Shown here: in pieces, positions 21,100 through 31,299 of the stretch | Numbering within the stretch: position 1 is the stretch's first letter | Layout of the letters: every line of letters begins with the position of its first letter | Assembly (NCBI GenBank): GCA_944472135.2 | Contig: OX235264.1 | Location: 119,379,809 to 119,443,808, forward strand | Direction: 5' to 3' | From: Trichobilharzia regenti | Taxonomy: Eukaryota > Platyhelminthes > Trematoda > Strigeidida > Schistosomatidae | DNA: 64,000 nucleotides | The notes under the pieces: model-generated | Databases searched by the model: none | What the model was told of the DNA's origin: nothing | Seen by the model: only the letters and a program-made list of their open reading frames with translations | Translations under genes and position numbers: made by a program

Positions 21100-21990
21100 T
21101 ACAGTTTTAGCAGAATAAAATGGTACCATCTTTTATTTCGTTGCCTTCTCGTCAGCTGCTTACATGGCAAAGACATTATTAAATATATCTACAACAACAA
21201 TTTTAACATACTTGCCCACACAGAGTTCAATTTAAACAAAATCAATCGATCAATATACTCATACACTAAAAATATATACATATATAAATATGCAATATTA
21301 ATCACTATTCCGAACAACAATAATAATCAAACACAATGGAAAAATTTAGCATTTCACATTCGGATGAAAGAGAGGTGAAATTATCCAGTTACCAGTCAGG
21401 GCAAAGAATGGCTGATAACCGCTTCTTTCTGGACGCATAAATCAGGTTTCAGGCCCTTGATGGAAGTGGCTTCAGCAAACTTAAGGAGAATGGAGCTATT
21501 TTGCTTATTGATAATTTTGAACAACTTTTCAACGTCCACCTCATGACCCATGTCGAGAAGATGCCTGGTGATGGCACTGTTTAAAGCATTTGTTCCCTTT
21601 AGACGTAAGCTTTTTGGTACATGTTCAGAAAATCGTAGATATGCCCTTCTTTCTTTCCTTCCAATGTAACTGCTCCCGCAGATACATGTAAATTTGTATA
21701 CACAGTTGGAGGTAGCATGAGAAGGATATCTATCGATTTTTGATTGCACCAAAGAGCAAGTTGTTCGATAGACGGGAACGAGCTTAGCTGCAGGATACTC
21801 TATGGCTAGTGATGTACTCAGCCTTCTGTTGATCATCGCTGCAATATTTTCATTAACTACTATAATGTATATATATAACTGTAGAGTCTGATAAAGAAGA
21901 GGTTATCGAAAAAAGTATTCTTTGTTCAGTATCCATTCTTTTGAAAATTCAATTCACACCAAACAGAGGACTGTACACGTCACACAGACA
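21100..21990 (-). pseudogene. PLE fragment with GIY-YIG endonuclease
   Basis: The minus-strand frame 21836-21396 (146 codons) carries NCVYKFTCICGSSYIG (the GIY block and YIG), RFSEHVPKSLRL and the end LKPDLCVQKEAV. It stops just after SHSLP. The RT is absent. The 3' UTR runs to about 21100 and contains GATGGTACC/CAGCTGCTTAC-type sequence. On the other side 21874-21920 is a hammerhead-like end motif. Confidence 0.65.
21874..21922 (+). ncRNA. Hammerhead-like motif next to a PLE
   Basis: GAGTCTGATAA, then GTTATCGAAA, then a short hairpin AAAAGTATTCTTT. It resembles the core CTGATGA/GAAA/stem III order of hammerheads, with G8 changed and a 3-base expansion in stem II. Low-confidence relic. Confidence 0.35.
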
Positions 21991-21999
21991 CACAAGTTA

Positions 22000-22500
22000 C
22001 TGACTGGTGTTCAATCAAAAAATACAACAGAATCCTTTTCACGCAATTTGAATACACGACATTATTATCATTCTAACATTCGATGATAGCTCAGTTTTTA
22101 CTCCATAGACACTTTGACCTAGAAAAAACTTTAATCCAAAGGCAGAACAAATATCATCTTGTCATTGGTATTTTGGCAAATCACAAAAATCAGCTGATAA
22201 TTTAAAGATCAGGCAAAATGAAAAGAAATGTAACCTGTCGATACAGATAAAGGCCAGATCTCTTGTCTTATTTTAGGTGCCTCTGTAAGAGTTGAAAAAA
22301 AAATTACCGGAGGGAACAAAAACGGTGTTGGTCAGTGATGCTGTGAAAAAATAAACACTTCCAACAGGAATAAGTTTCTGCCTCATGATAAATTATTCGA
22401 AGTATTTACAAGAATACCACATACTGTCTCTCTCTAGACAGTCTGATTTTGATTAATGAACGAATAAAATATTAAAGAGCAAAGATTTCATAATGATATT
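22000..22500. other. No recognised feature
   Basis: AT-rich, with stops in all frames; a CTCTCTC stretch near 22430. Confidence 0.3.
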
Positions 22501-22509
22501 GAACTTATT

Positions 22510-22770
22510 TTCAAAGTCATAAACTAACATCATTTAGAGATCAGTAAAATCCAGGGATCACTGAAAAACTGTTTCGTCCTAGTTCAGGACTCTTCAGGGA
22601 TGAAAACTTACTACCCCCCAGAGATCGAACCTGGGATATTGGCATTACCTCGCGAAGAAAGTTAAAGTGGATACCCATTGGAGGTATTCAATGAGGGTGG
22701 CACTATTTCAAGAATTGATAGAAGTTAAAATTCAGAGGTCAGTGAATTCCAGCCCAAGTAGATGAATCAT
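22510..22770. repeat. Thr-like SINE, old copy with hammerhead-like core
   Basis: On the minus strand near 22560-22610: CTGAAGA, stem II GTCC/GGAC intact, and GAAA, followed by CAGTTTTTC with a poor stem III. The tRNA-like part (22615-22650) has lost box A. The plus-strand remnant with GAATTGATAGAAGTTAAAAT follows at 22716. Confidence 0.5.
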
Positions 22771-22859
22771 CAACGAGCTTGGTGGTCTGGTGAAATGAAC
22801 GTCATTGGCGCGACATTCAGTGCTTAGAACTGTAACACTTGAACACCTGAACTTCACCG

Positions 22860-23640
22860 ATGATTTGTTTCTAATGTTTGTTTCTAAAAACTCGAAGACT
22901 TACAGGTAAAAACCAACAAGCTAGCTGAAGAAGAAGAAGAAGTACAGAGAAGGCAGGACACCAGGTGAACATAGAGAAGACAGACGTGATAAAGATAACC
23001 AACCAGCTAACTGACAGCAATAACCAGCACCAATCACCATCAACGGGAGATATTTAAAAGAGGTTTCATCCTGCCTTCATCTATCCGACTGGGCAGGATA
23101 ATTTCAACGACAGGCACACACCACAGAGGAATCTGTCAAAGCTGACCAGAATCGGAAAGGTAAGAACCAGCTTCATCAAAGTGAGTCCAGTTTGGAAATC
23201 TTCTGCATTCCACAGCATAAAGAACAAGATTTGGATATTCAGCATCTATGTCTAGCCAATAAGTTCTTAAATATGGGTCAGAAACATAGAGAATGCATCA
23301 AGTAGAGCATTTCGAACAGGCCACTGCAGATTTTAATTAAAAGCTGCCTTTGCTTTTTACTTAGGTTCAAATAGCCAGCGAGAAAGAATTTAGAACAAAA
23401 AAACTATGGAAATAAACTAATAAAGAACCAGTCGATCAACAAATATGCAGGAGAAAATAGAGATGAATGGGATATACACCGAGGGGATAGTCGAATGACA
23501 TCGCGCTCAAGACAGGGCGAAATTGCAGTTGAACCCGAATAGGAGGCGACAAGTTGAGGTAATGTCGGATGATGACATAAAGGACATAGTGTGGAAAGCT
23601 AAATCAGAGACAATAGGCAACCGCAGAAAGTAGATAAAGT
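22860..23640 (+). mobile_element. RTE-like LINE fragment (RT C-terminus to 3' end)
   Basis: The plus strand follows the RTE path seen elsewhere: the region after the RT catalytic motif (CTCGAAGACTTACAGG), the NIEKTDVIKI block (about 22970), the TINGRYLKE-like block, then the C-terminal zinc-knuckle-like region. The 3' end has GAGGCGACAAGTTGAG near 23540. Many frameshifts. Confidence 0.5.
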
Positions 23641-23644
23641 GGAG

Positions 23645-23940
23645 ATGTTAGATATTTGGAGGTAATCGGCCACAGAAAGCCTTACGTTGACCTGGGTTTC
23701 GTGCTAGTTGGCACTCAACTGCTTGAGGCCGGTCACACGCGGCCTGTTTTTGTTCGTTCTTTGTTGTTTGGCGTGTCTCATTAGCATACTTATCACTCCT
23801 GCCCTGTGACACGGCAGCAGGAAGCGCGGTCGTTGTTAATCCGGGCCACGGCCGATCCAGCATGAAATTTTGTGAATTTGTTTGAATCATGGTATTGGAT
23901 GGAGTTGGCACTCACCAATCACCAAGGCATATCTGCAGCC
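23645..23940 (-). repeat. Cys-like SINE fragment with a 185 bp insertion
   Basis: The SINE tail and hammerhead region (GTTTCGTGCTAGTTGGCACT at 23697-23716) is split by foreign sequence at 23718-23902. It resumes with AGTTGGCACTCACC and AAGGCATATCTG. The 12 bp word AGTTGGCACTCA is repeated at both borders (23706-23717 and 23903-23914). Confidence 0.6.
23718..23902. mobile_element. Unidentified GC-rich insertion with 12 bp target duplication
   Basis: 185 bp with clearly higher GC than its surroundings (for example GGCCGGTCACACGCGGCC and CCGGGCCACGGCCGATCC). It is open in one minus-strand frame (23911-23648) and has no poly-A tail, though the minus strand has an A-rich stretch AAACAACAAAGAACG. 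I do not recognise it. A retroposed RNA fragment or a small transposon are both possible. Confidence 0.55.
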
Positions 23941-23944
23941 CATT

Positions 23945-24594
23945 TCATTATGGGTAAATTTTTGTTTCGACAAAGTCTCACAGAATTATACAGTAATGTT
24001 TACTGATGACAACGTTTCAAACACAATGTATTGCTCATAATCATATCAAGGTACTCATGCGACTTCCTAACTTCATTTATATAGTTCCATTATTTTTCAC
24101 TTGATTTGATTGGTAGTAATATTTTCCATATTTAGGGTATAAGTGGTGAATCATTCCTATTGCATGTGTTTGGTGTAGAGGTCAGGAGTAGTCAGATTGT
24201 CAGAGCATAAGAATTTAGCTAAGGTAAGAATGGTTGACCCCACGAAGATAAGTAATTTAGAAAAAAGCTCAGCAATTGCAATGCATGCATTAACACACAA
24301 ACACACAATAGGGTGGGAGAGGGTTGAAATTCTAAAAAGTAATCTAGATACATGGAGAGAGAGGTTGATTACTGAATCCTTGTTCATCGAGTCTACACCC
24401 AACACATGCAATAGGAATGACTCGTCACTCATACCTGAAATATGGAAAATACTATTACCAATCAAATCAAGTGAAAATCAAGAGAAAAACAATGGAACTA
24501 TATAAATGAATTTAGGAAGTCGTGTGATTACCCTGATATGATTATGAGCAATAAATTGTGTTTGAAACGTTGTCATCAGTAAACATTACTGTAT
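23945..24594. mobile_element. Head-to-head PLE copy, host of the nested PLE
   Basis: The minus arm (23945-24185) is the 3' UTR and protein C-terminus inverted. The plus part (24186-24594) encodes the PLE endonuclease C-terminal region as an open frame (24197-24505: LSEHKNLAKVRM-like start, HKHTIGWERVEILKSN, ESTPNTCNRNDSS) and the 3' UTR. The 3' end is displaced to 26252-26295 (AACACTGTGACACTTTATC) by the insertion of the next element. GIY and YIG themselves are missing. Confidence 0.7.
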
Positions 24595-26237
24595 GATGGA
24601 GAAGATTTGTAGGTCAGGTGGATGATTTTGTTCTCCGAGCTGGATGGTTAGTTTGCGAAGCTTTCATCACCTTACTGGGTGACATCTTCAGCGCATACTT
24701 CAATTTGAAGTGAGCTTTTAGATTTCTCCACGAGTTTATTAATCATCTCTCCTGGTGACCTTGGACGTGATTGGTTGTTTGTGTGTGTTTTCACACCTTC
24801 TAGGTTACTTGTATTGGAACCGGTTATTTCTTTGACTTGAATCCATCGGACAAAACCTAGCAAAAGAAACCATGGAGCAATTACTTAGCAACGACGAACA
24901 ACTGCCACAACAATCAAAAATGCAACACACAAGCTGGATGGAATGCATAAATCTATGCCTAACAACATACTTCCAATTCAACGGCCAAATATATGAACAA
25001 GTCAAAGGAACACCCATGGGATCGCCAATATCAGGTTTGATTGCAGAAGCAGTGATGCAAAGACTCGAAAATATAATTCTACCAAAGATCAAACCCAAGA
25101 TTTGGATACGCTACGTCGACGACACATTTGTAATCATCAAAAGAAACGAATTAGATAAAACTCACAACTTAATAAACAACGTCTTCAACGACATCAAATT
25201 CACAAGAGAAGAGGAATCCGAGAACAAAATACCATTTTTGGACGTCTTAGTCAGGCGAACAACTACAGGAGAATTAGAAACTCAAGTTTATAGGAAATCA
25301 ACTCACACAGACCAAATACTGAATTACAACAGCAACAACCCAATAACACACAAAAGGAATTGCATACAAACACTATTCAAGAGAGCAAGGACTCACTGCA
25401 GCACTCCCACCTTAAGAAAAATTGAAGAAAAGTATCTCATGGACGTCTTCCAAAAGAATGGATATCCACGGAATTTCATCAAGAGACATATACCCCCAAG
25501 CCAACCTACCAAAGCAAAAGCCACCAAGGAAAGCACAAAGAAAATTGCCTTACCATATATAAAAGATATCTCAGAAATCACTACAAGACTCTTCAAACCT
25601 TTAGGAATTGACGTCGTACACAAACCAACAAAGTCGCTGCACTCAATTCTATGTCAACCAAAAGACTCAACAGCGAAAGAAGACAAAACCAACATCATCT
25701 ACAAAATAAACTGTAACAACTGCGAAAAACACTACATCGGCCAAAGTGGACGTCCCCTTCGTCTTCGTATCCACGAACATAAGCTAGCCGTCAAAAGACA
25801 TGATATCCACTCCCTCATTTCACTACACACAGACAACTACGGACATCAATTCGACTGGGACAACGTTCAAATATTAGACAAAGGAAATAACAAGAATGCT
25901 AGAGAATTTTTAGAAGCTTGGCATTCCAGTGGATCATCAATCAATAGACACATCGAGATAGACAAAATTTATCAACCAATAAGAAAGAAACTTCACACAC
26001 AAAGGGTCAAAGTTCAAGTCAAAGAAACAACCGGTTCCAATACAAGTAACCTAGAAGGTGTGAAAACACACACAAACAACCAATCACGTCCAAGGTCACC
26101 AGGAGAGATGATTAATAAACTCGTGGAGAAATCTAAAAGCTCACTTCAAATTGAAGTATGCGCTGAAGATGTCACCCAGTAAGGTGATGAAAGCTTCGCA
26201 AACTAACCATCCAGCTCGGAGAACAAAACCACATCAA
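24595..26237. mobile_element. Nested PLE with 216 bp inverted ends
   Basis: Inserted in the 3' tail of the preceding PLE with the 14 bp duplication AAACATTACTGTAT (24581-24594 and 26238-26251). The left arm (24626-24841) is an inverted copy of the last coding codons and 3' UTR (26012-26227). Between them lies a long open reading frame. The arms are almost identical, so the insertion is fairly recent. Confidence 0.85.
24872..26182 (+). CDS. PLE reverse transcriptase-GIY-YIG polyprotein, 5'-truncated
   Basis: The best preserved transposon ORF here: 436 codons from the first ATG, without stops. The frame is already open from the inversion junction at 24842 (codons SIGQNLAKET), so the ATG is only the first available one. 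RT motif B is TPMGSP (47-52) and motif C YVDD (81-84), followed by the thumb with NGYPRNFI (196-203). After a linker comes the GIY-YIG endonuclease: IIYK (275-278), CNNC (281-284), YIG (288-290), the Arg helix (294-300) and HEHK (301-304). RT motif A and the N-terminus are lost at the inversion, so it cannot be an active reverse transcriptase. The endonuclease domain looks whole. The last 58 codons are duplicated inverted upstream. Confidence 0.85.
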   Translation: MEQLLSNDEQLPQQSKMQHTSWMECINLCLTTYFQFNGQIYEQVKGTPMGSPISGLIAEAVMQRLENIILPKIKPKIWIRYVDDTFVIIKRNELDKTHNLINNVFNDIKFTREEESENKIPFLDVLVRRTTTGELETQVYRKSTHTDQILNYNSNNPITHKRNCIQTLFKRARTHCSTPTLRKIEEKYLMDVFQKNGYPRNFIKRHIPPSQPTKAKATKESTKKIALPYIKDISEITTRLFKPLGIDVVHKPTKSLHSILCQPKDSTAKEDKTNIIYKINCNNCEKHYIGQSGRPLRLRIHEHKLAVKRHDIHSLISLHTDNYGHQFDWDNVQILDKGNNKNAREFLEAWHSSGSSINRHIEIDKIYQPIRKKLHTQRVKVQVKETTGSNTSNLEGVKTHTNNQSRPRSPGEMINKLVEKSKSSLQIEVCAEDVTQ

Positions 26238-26409
26238 AAACATTACTGTATAACACTGTGACACTTTATCAAAACAAAAAAACCCATAATGGAATTTCCC
26301 GATCTACTAGTTTGACCTATGTAGTAATTGACATAACTCATAGTCATTGCAAGGTATTTTGTAAATTGTATTATTTTGTTTAATTGGATCGTCCACCGAG
26401 TCTTTTAGC

Positions 26410-26620
26410 CTACAGAGCTTGTCCCTGAGTGATTTTATTCAAAAGTCTAATCATCAATTTTTACTCATGTATATAAATGAAGCAAGAAATTTGTATGAGT
26501 GACTTGACATGATTATGAGCAGTAATGAGTTGTGCTCGAAACGTGGTCATCAGTCAATATTACTGTAGAACACTGTGTGACATTTTATCAAAATAAAATC
26601 TTATCCATGGTAGAGTTATA
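26410..26620 (+). mobile_element. PLE 3' tail fragment
   Basis: Contains the family tail TGTGCTCGAAACGTGGTCAT and CAATATTACTGTAGAACACT, ending with AAAATCTTATCCATGG. No coding part. Confidence 0.6.
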
Positions 26621-26779
26621 CTCTATCAGCACAGTGCCCAAAATTTGTACTTATATCAATTTCTCCAATACAGTTTCCAACATAATTTTCACATGTCTTT
26701 GATAGCTATTTTTATTCTTCTAATATTCATGGATTTATAACTGTAGAACCTGGAGACGAATTTATCGAAACCGCAATTG

Positions 26780-26930
26780 TTCACAATTGGTGGATGGTGA
26801 CTAGCAGTGGAATCCAGGATAACGCAGATTTCGTCATATTTGGGACTCGTCAGCTGGATGTACCTGCATTTCTCAGTGAGTGATGATGTTCCCACCGAGG
26901 CTCGAACCCAGTGCCCATAGTTTCACCCAA
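26780..26930 (-). repeat. Sm-alpha-type hammerhead SINE, best-kept copy
   Basis: On the minus strand: the tRNA-like 3' half with box B CTGGGTTCGAGCCTCGG (about 26917-26897), GGGAACATCATCACTCACTG, then the ribozyme and the conserved end CACCATCCACCAATTGTG near 26783. Box A is cut off at the 5' side. This family is the known schistosome Sm-alpha repeat; the name comes from memory of the motif order. Confidence 0.75.
26805..26866 (-). ncRNA. Hammerhead ribozyme of Sm-alpha type, core intact
   Basis: Minus strand: stem I ATCCAG (26854-26859) with CTGGAT (26812-26817). The core is CTGACGA (26853-26847). Stem II is GTC/GAC, with a fourth pair lost (C against T). GAAA is at 26832-26829, and the cleavage triplet ATC at 26820-26818. 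Stem III is weak in this copy (AT pairs only, then TCTGCG). All invariant core bases are present, unlike in the other Sm-alpha copies here. Confidence 0.75.
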
Positions 26931-26984
26931 AATCATCGTTTTCTGATCTGTGTAATTTTGGTTTCTATTGCAACCTAATGTAAG

Positions 26985-28030
26985 GAGATTTCCGTATTAG
27001 TCTGTTTATTAGATGTATCACACAATGAAACAGTATTATTTACTGGATGATGTTTCGAACACAGTTTATCGCGGTTCATAAACATATCAATTATTTGTTA
27101 TTTTTTTGTTATTTTGGATAACAGCTTGATTCCATACCGTATTTTTGGCTCAAGTGTGGAATTTTCAGCGTGGATATCGGTAGCCCAAAATTCGCAGGCC
27201 GACCATAGATATCAGGTGTGTGTCGGCGTGAGCTCGAACCCTGGAGGGCCCTAACCACTGTGCCACCGACGCACAATCACACAACTTTGAAACTTGACAT
27301 TTATAGTTTTCTTTGTTCTCTCCTATTTGTCATCGTTCTGGTGGTAGAATTCTCCAGATATCCGACCGGACAGGTGTTGAATCATTCCTATTACACGCAT
27401 TCCCTGTCACTTGATTCGATTAACAAAGCTCCTGTTGTCAATCTCACCCTCTTTCCATCCTGTGACATTAGATTTTGAAACTGTCATCTTATCCGATTCC
27501 TTCAAAATCTGTTAAAGGATCCTTTGGAGCCTTTAAAACAAAACAACTTAGTTTATCTAAAACCTGGTTGGCATGATTGTCATGTCAAACACATGGGACG
27601 AAGTAGCGGAACAGCGTCAGTCAGTGAGACTAGAGCAGCACAATAACCTGGCAAACTCTAAATGAGTTGACCCGAATAAAATAAGAAATCTTAGGAATAC
27701 TTCAGCTATAGCACTCACTACATGCGATTACACACAACCATACAATGGGATGGGATAAGATGGCAGTTTTAAAATGTAATGCAGCAGCAGTGCGGAGGGA
27801 GAGATTGATAACATACGCTTTGTTTATCGAATCAACTGAGAGAGAATACGTGTAACAGGAATGATTCAACGCCTGTCCCAGATATTTGGAAAACTCTACG
27901 ACTCGAACGACAACAAATAGGAGAGAACAAAGAAAACTATAAAACTGAAGTTTCGAAGTGTGATTACAGTTGATATGATTATGAACAATAAGTGAATTGT
28001 GTTCGAAACTTTGCATCCAGGGAAATTTCA
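26985..28030. mobile_element. Head-to-head PLE copy with nested SINE
   Basis: The minus arm (26985-27480) contains the tail (GATGTATCACACAATGAAAC, TTCGAACACAGTT), the SINE at 27100-27275, and the end of the endonuclease. The plus part (about 27485-28030) repeats it: HAITHNHTMGWDKMAVLKC-like codons at about 27715-27780, then RRERLITYALFIESTE and the 3' UTR with TTCGAAACTTTGCATCCAG. Frames are broken in both arms. Confidence 0.65.
27100..27275 (-). repeat. tRNA-Gly-like SINE with a deletion in the tRNA-like head
   Basis: Minus strand: GCGTCGGTGGCACAGTGGTT, then a gap where the anticodon region should be, box B GGGTTCGAGCTC, the body and the tail. The deletion of roughly 20 bp lies between box A and box B. 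Confidence 0.7.
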
Positions 28031-28109
28031 CCTTGAACCGTTGTTGAAGTCGTAAATCGTGCAATTGATCCAAAGTACATTTATGTTACTAGGGCATATA
28101 AGCTGAATT

Positions 28110-28112
<3 letters not shown>

Positions 28113-28154
<42 letters not shown>
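28113..28154. repeat. (AT)21 microsatellite
   Basis: 42 bp of perfect AT dinucleotide, about 600 bp upstream of the candidate first exon. Confidence 0.95.
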
Positions 28155-28157
<3 letters not shown>

Positions 28158-28757
28158 CAATACACAGCGGCACACATCACTGTACAATCACACGCATACA
28201 CTCAAGCACAAACACATGTGTACACACAATCTTCTAAATAACCAACCAATCATTTGTGACCAATCTGCTAATCGCCTACGATCGAGTTTTTCTGTGTATG
28301 TATGCGTGTGTGTGTGAATAATTGAATGATGAGTTTTTTTTAAATAAAAGAAGCCCGCCAAACACTGTTTATCTGTATATCTACCTACCGGTGAACTTTT
28401 ACTATAAATACAATTTCTTCATCACCACCAGTAAACTCTTCTTTTTTTTACCGAATATATTTTTTATTTCATTACCTAATCTTTATTTAATTTTTATTTT
28501 CAATCTTTTCTAATTCATGAGAACATTGAATATCAATTGAACATTGAACATCTAGAGATTGGAAAGAAAAACAAAAAAGTTAATCAAACCCCAAAAAAGT
28601 TAAACATGAAACATTTAATATTTTTTGATTCAATGCGCTATTGAACATTTAACTGTTGACGTGTTTTCGTTTTTTCAAAAAAGAAACCTATCAATTTACA
28701 CAATCACTTCTACTCCTATTAATTTAAACAAAAAGAAAATATAATATTTCAATTTCT
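28155..28757 (+). promoter_or_regulatory. Possible promoter and 5' UTR of the 28758 gene
   Basis: Repeat-free, very AT-rich sequence (for example ACCGAATATATTTTTTATTT near 28450) between a microsatellite and the candidate first exon. No defined core promoter element can be asserted. Confidence 0.3.
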
Positions 28758-28840
28758 ATGGATAAAAATATCGCACTGCATATTCTTCTAATAATATTTT
28801 ATTCGTTATCATTATTTCATGTGATTCATGGATTGACTAG
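28758..28840 (+). CDS. Candidate first exon with signal peptide, host gene
   Basis: ATG at 28758, 27 complete codons and two bases, then a consensus donor GTGAGT at 28841. The peptide starts MDKNIALHILLIIFYSL and continues with a hydrophobic core and HVIHG before the junction. That is the shape of a cleavable signal peptide with an Ala/Gly-type cleavage site at HG. The exon ends in phase 2. A short signal-peptide exon followed by an intron is typical of schistosome secreted proteins, including micro-exon genes, but I could not find the next exon. An RTE relic begins within 100 bp of the donor, so the intron is invaded by repeats. The gene may also be dead. Confidence 0.5.
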
Positions 28841-28934
28841 GTGAGTTCAGTTGTTCATTTTTTTGTTTTAATTACTAATGTTTCTTGTTTAAAACAAAAT
28901 ATTGAATCCATTGAATGAATACTTTGATGATTAT

Positions 28935-29130
28935 TCCTATTGGGTTTCAAGTGGAATGTAGCGCTTTAGAAGTACAGCTTGTTTTTTATTTGGATCCATG
29001 ATTGCCTGAGAAATTTCATTCCTTCCTCACATGATCTCCACCATGTCATTATCAGACAGGTGCCCAGTTTTTCGTTTCCCATTTGCGTTCTACTCAAGCG
29101 ATTGCCTGACGCGTGATGGTTGAGTAATTC
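28935..29130 (-). mobile_element. RTE-like LINE 3' end
   Basis: Minus strand: CATCACGCGTCAGGCAATCG, the arginine-rich C-terminal codons and the 3' end AAGCGCTACATTCCACTTGA matching the ends at 7.8, 35.1 and 38.1 kb. Confidence 0.55.
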
Positions 29131-29134
29131 TCTT

Positions 29135-29950
29135 TTATATGCACAGTTCCAGTTTCTCTATGTGAATGGCCAGAGCTTCAGCGATACGAAGAAGACGAGA
29201 CCACATTGCCTTTGGTAGGTTATTCTTGACTCTGTGGATTACTTTGAAGCAAGAGACGTTTGTTGAGATGGAATGATTGGTGTTAACCTGGTGTTCAGTT
29301 TTCACACTCCTCATAGCTGGATAGTGTCCTTGAATCCTCTTGAACTGAATGCCCGTCGAACTTGTGTACCTGACTCCAAAGTAGCAGGTGAACTGATATA
29401 TGCACATAAAAGTGGTCAGATGCGTGATCTTGTCCTTGAGACTCCTGTAGATCAGTGGGCGACTGGAGAACACTATTCTTAGCGTTGCTGCAAAGAATGC
29501 TCTTTTCAGAGATGATGTGATTCTTCTCTTGAGAATATCGCTTGCTAAATCTCCCTTGAAATCCAAGTTCATGTAGAGTTTCTTCTTAGGCTCAATTAAC
29601 GTTTCGTTTCTCCTAATTCTAGGGTTTAACATTTTTGTCAATGAATCTTATTGGGTATCGATTTTGGATGAAGATTTCTCTCAAAATATCTAATTCTGTT
29701 TCTAGAACATCGGAAGTACAGATGCGTCAGATGCGTGTGTCAAGTGATTTAATTAAATTCCGCTTTTCTTGAATGGGTACCCAGCCAGAGAAGCTTGTTA
29801 GTTGACCATTCCAAGTAACTTTTCTATGGATCGATCTTCTTAGGCTCCCATCAGTTTCACATCAAGAAACAACTGTTTGGGACAACTCATCACCTCTGTT
29901 ACTCCAATAGTTTCATTTACACTCAATTTTTTTGACCGATTTTATATTAC
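29135..29950 (-). pseudogene. PLE pol fragment, RT thumb and GIY-YIG
   Basis: Minus strand from about 29900: eroded RT, then a 168-codon frame (29641-29135) with FKGDLASDILKRRI, CIYQFTCYFGVRYTSS (GIY block present, YIG changed to YTS) and the end LLRIAEALAIHIEKLELC. The YIG Gly/Ile loss would inactivate the nuclease. Confidence 0.65.
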
Positions 29951-30072
29951 CTAACTCCAATTATCAATCTTCACGTGTTTAGTTAAAATAAGCAAAACCA
30001 TCTGTATTTTTGTTTGACAAACTTAATGTACTCATGCCTACAAAAGAACCCAGATATTTATTTGCGATTGTA

Positions 30073-30116
30073 TAGCTAAGAAAATCACTTCGCCACGGAG
30101 AAGAGACTCTTCGCTG
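30073..30116 (+). ncRNA. Hammerhead-like motif at a PLE end
   Basis: AGC (30074-30076) pairs with GCT (30113-30115); AAGAGACTCTT (30101-30111) is a perfect stem III followed by C. The core reads TAAGAAA and GAG instead of CTGANGA and GAA. Same layout as 19887-19927, more decayed. Confidence 0.35.
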
Positions 30117-30129
30117 AACTACGTGTTTT

Positions 30130-30690
30130 GTTAACTGATGAATTCTCCACCCCTGTACCATTTCACTAATTCTTCATATTTCAGTGACTTGTAGTGTGCT
30201 TCACCGAGAGCATTTCCAGCAGGTTATTAATGCACAATTTCATTGACAGACACTCTTTCTGAAAGATATTGAGGATCACATGGTTTACCAGAAGGGGGTT
30301 GGCAGAAGAAACTCCATCTGTGCGACGAACTAGCCAACACCTCAACACATATAGAGTAACAAACAGGGGTGGATTTGAAACACACTGTGGAGACCATTGA
30401 ATGACACGACACACCAGAATATTGAGTGAAAATCGAACCAGAAGTAATAGATTTGAGTCAGCTTTTATGATCACATTGTGGAGATCACATTGTGAGCAGC
30501 AAATAAATATTTGTTGATAGTCTTGGAAATGTTTTTCTCAAGCCCTGCGTCCCACTTAAAATGTTAAAAAAGACTAATAATATCACCTAAGTTATATTCA
30601 TTTCGAATGTTTTCATAAATTTCCATTCTCAATGAAAAACAATTATTTTGTCTATCTGTCTGTCTGTTTTCATCATAGAACTTTGCACCG
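30130..30690. other. No recognised feature
   Basis: Short frames on the minus strand only, no family recognised. ACACACTGTGGAGACCATTG near 30390 has a partial echo at 51225. Confidence 0.3.
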
Positions 30691-31290
30691 ATGTGCACCA
30701 GTTCAAGTCGCCACACTCCACTCCACGTAGCACACAAAGCTACAGAAGAAAGTAGAAGAAATACAAAATAGAGACAGTAAACAGGGATATGAGACAAAAG
30801 GAATAGTAATAACGAAAAACAATATAATTTCATTGAGTATTATAAGCCAGAAGGAGTGGATACATTTGCGCCAGCCATCGAGAACCAATTGTCTTTGACC
30901 ATTGGTTTTTACTGTCCCGAGGGCCCCAACCAGGAAGTCTACACCTTCCTACGTGGCGGAATGGCTTAAGCTAACTGTTGTGGATTTCACTGAGGGATGA
31001 AGCCATGTTTTAGTTCGACAACCACTGGCTCTATTCCAGCCTGATCCATTCTATGTCAGCGAACATTGCCTGTTGTCGAGAAAGGCGATGATTAGGCATG
31101 CGTACCACATGTCCTAACCATCTCAGTCGATGTAGCTTCACAGTCTCGTCGATTGATTTCCCCTCCCACCTAACTAGCACTTGATCAACGCCTAACCTCA
31201 ATATTGCTCACCCTCAAGGTTTCGTAGAATTCACAGAAGTATTCTGTGACATATTACAAGTGTTTAAAGACACTATCCTTCGGAGTATAA
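30690..31290 (-). mobile_element. LINE C-terminal fragment
   Basis: On the minus strand near 31140-31060 the frame gives LRWLGHVVRMPNHRLSRQ, a conserved block at the C-terminus of many LINE ORF2 proteins, then VGRCRLPGWGPRDS near 30940 and IGSRWLAQMYPLLL. The frame is interrupted by stops. It differs from the RTE-like family found elsewhere here. Confidence 0.55.
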
Positions 31291-31299
31291 CACGGATAC

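Noticed and set aside
23648..23911. 87-codon minus-strand frame over a GC-rich block
   Set aside because: It spans a SINE and an insertion with a target duplication; no gene structure.
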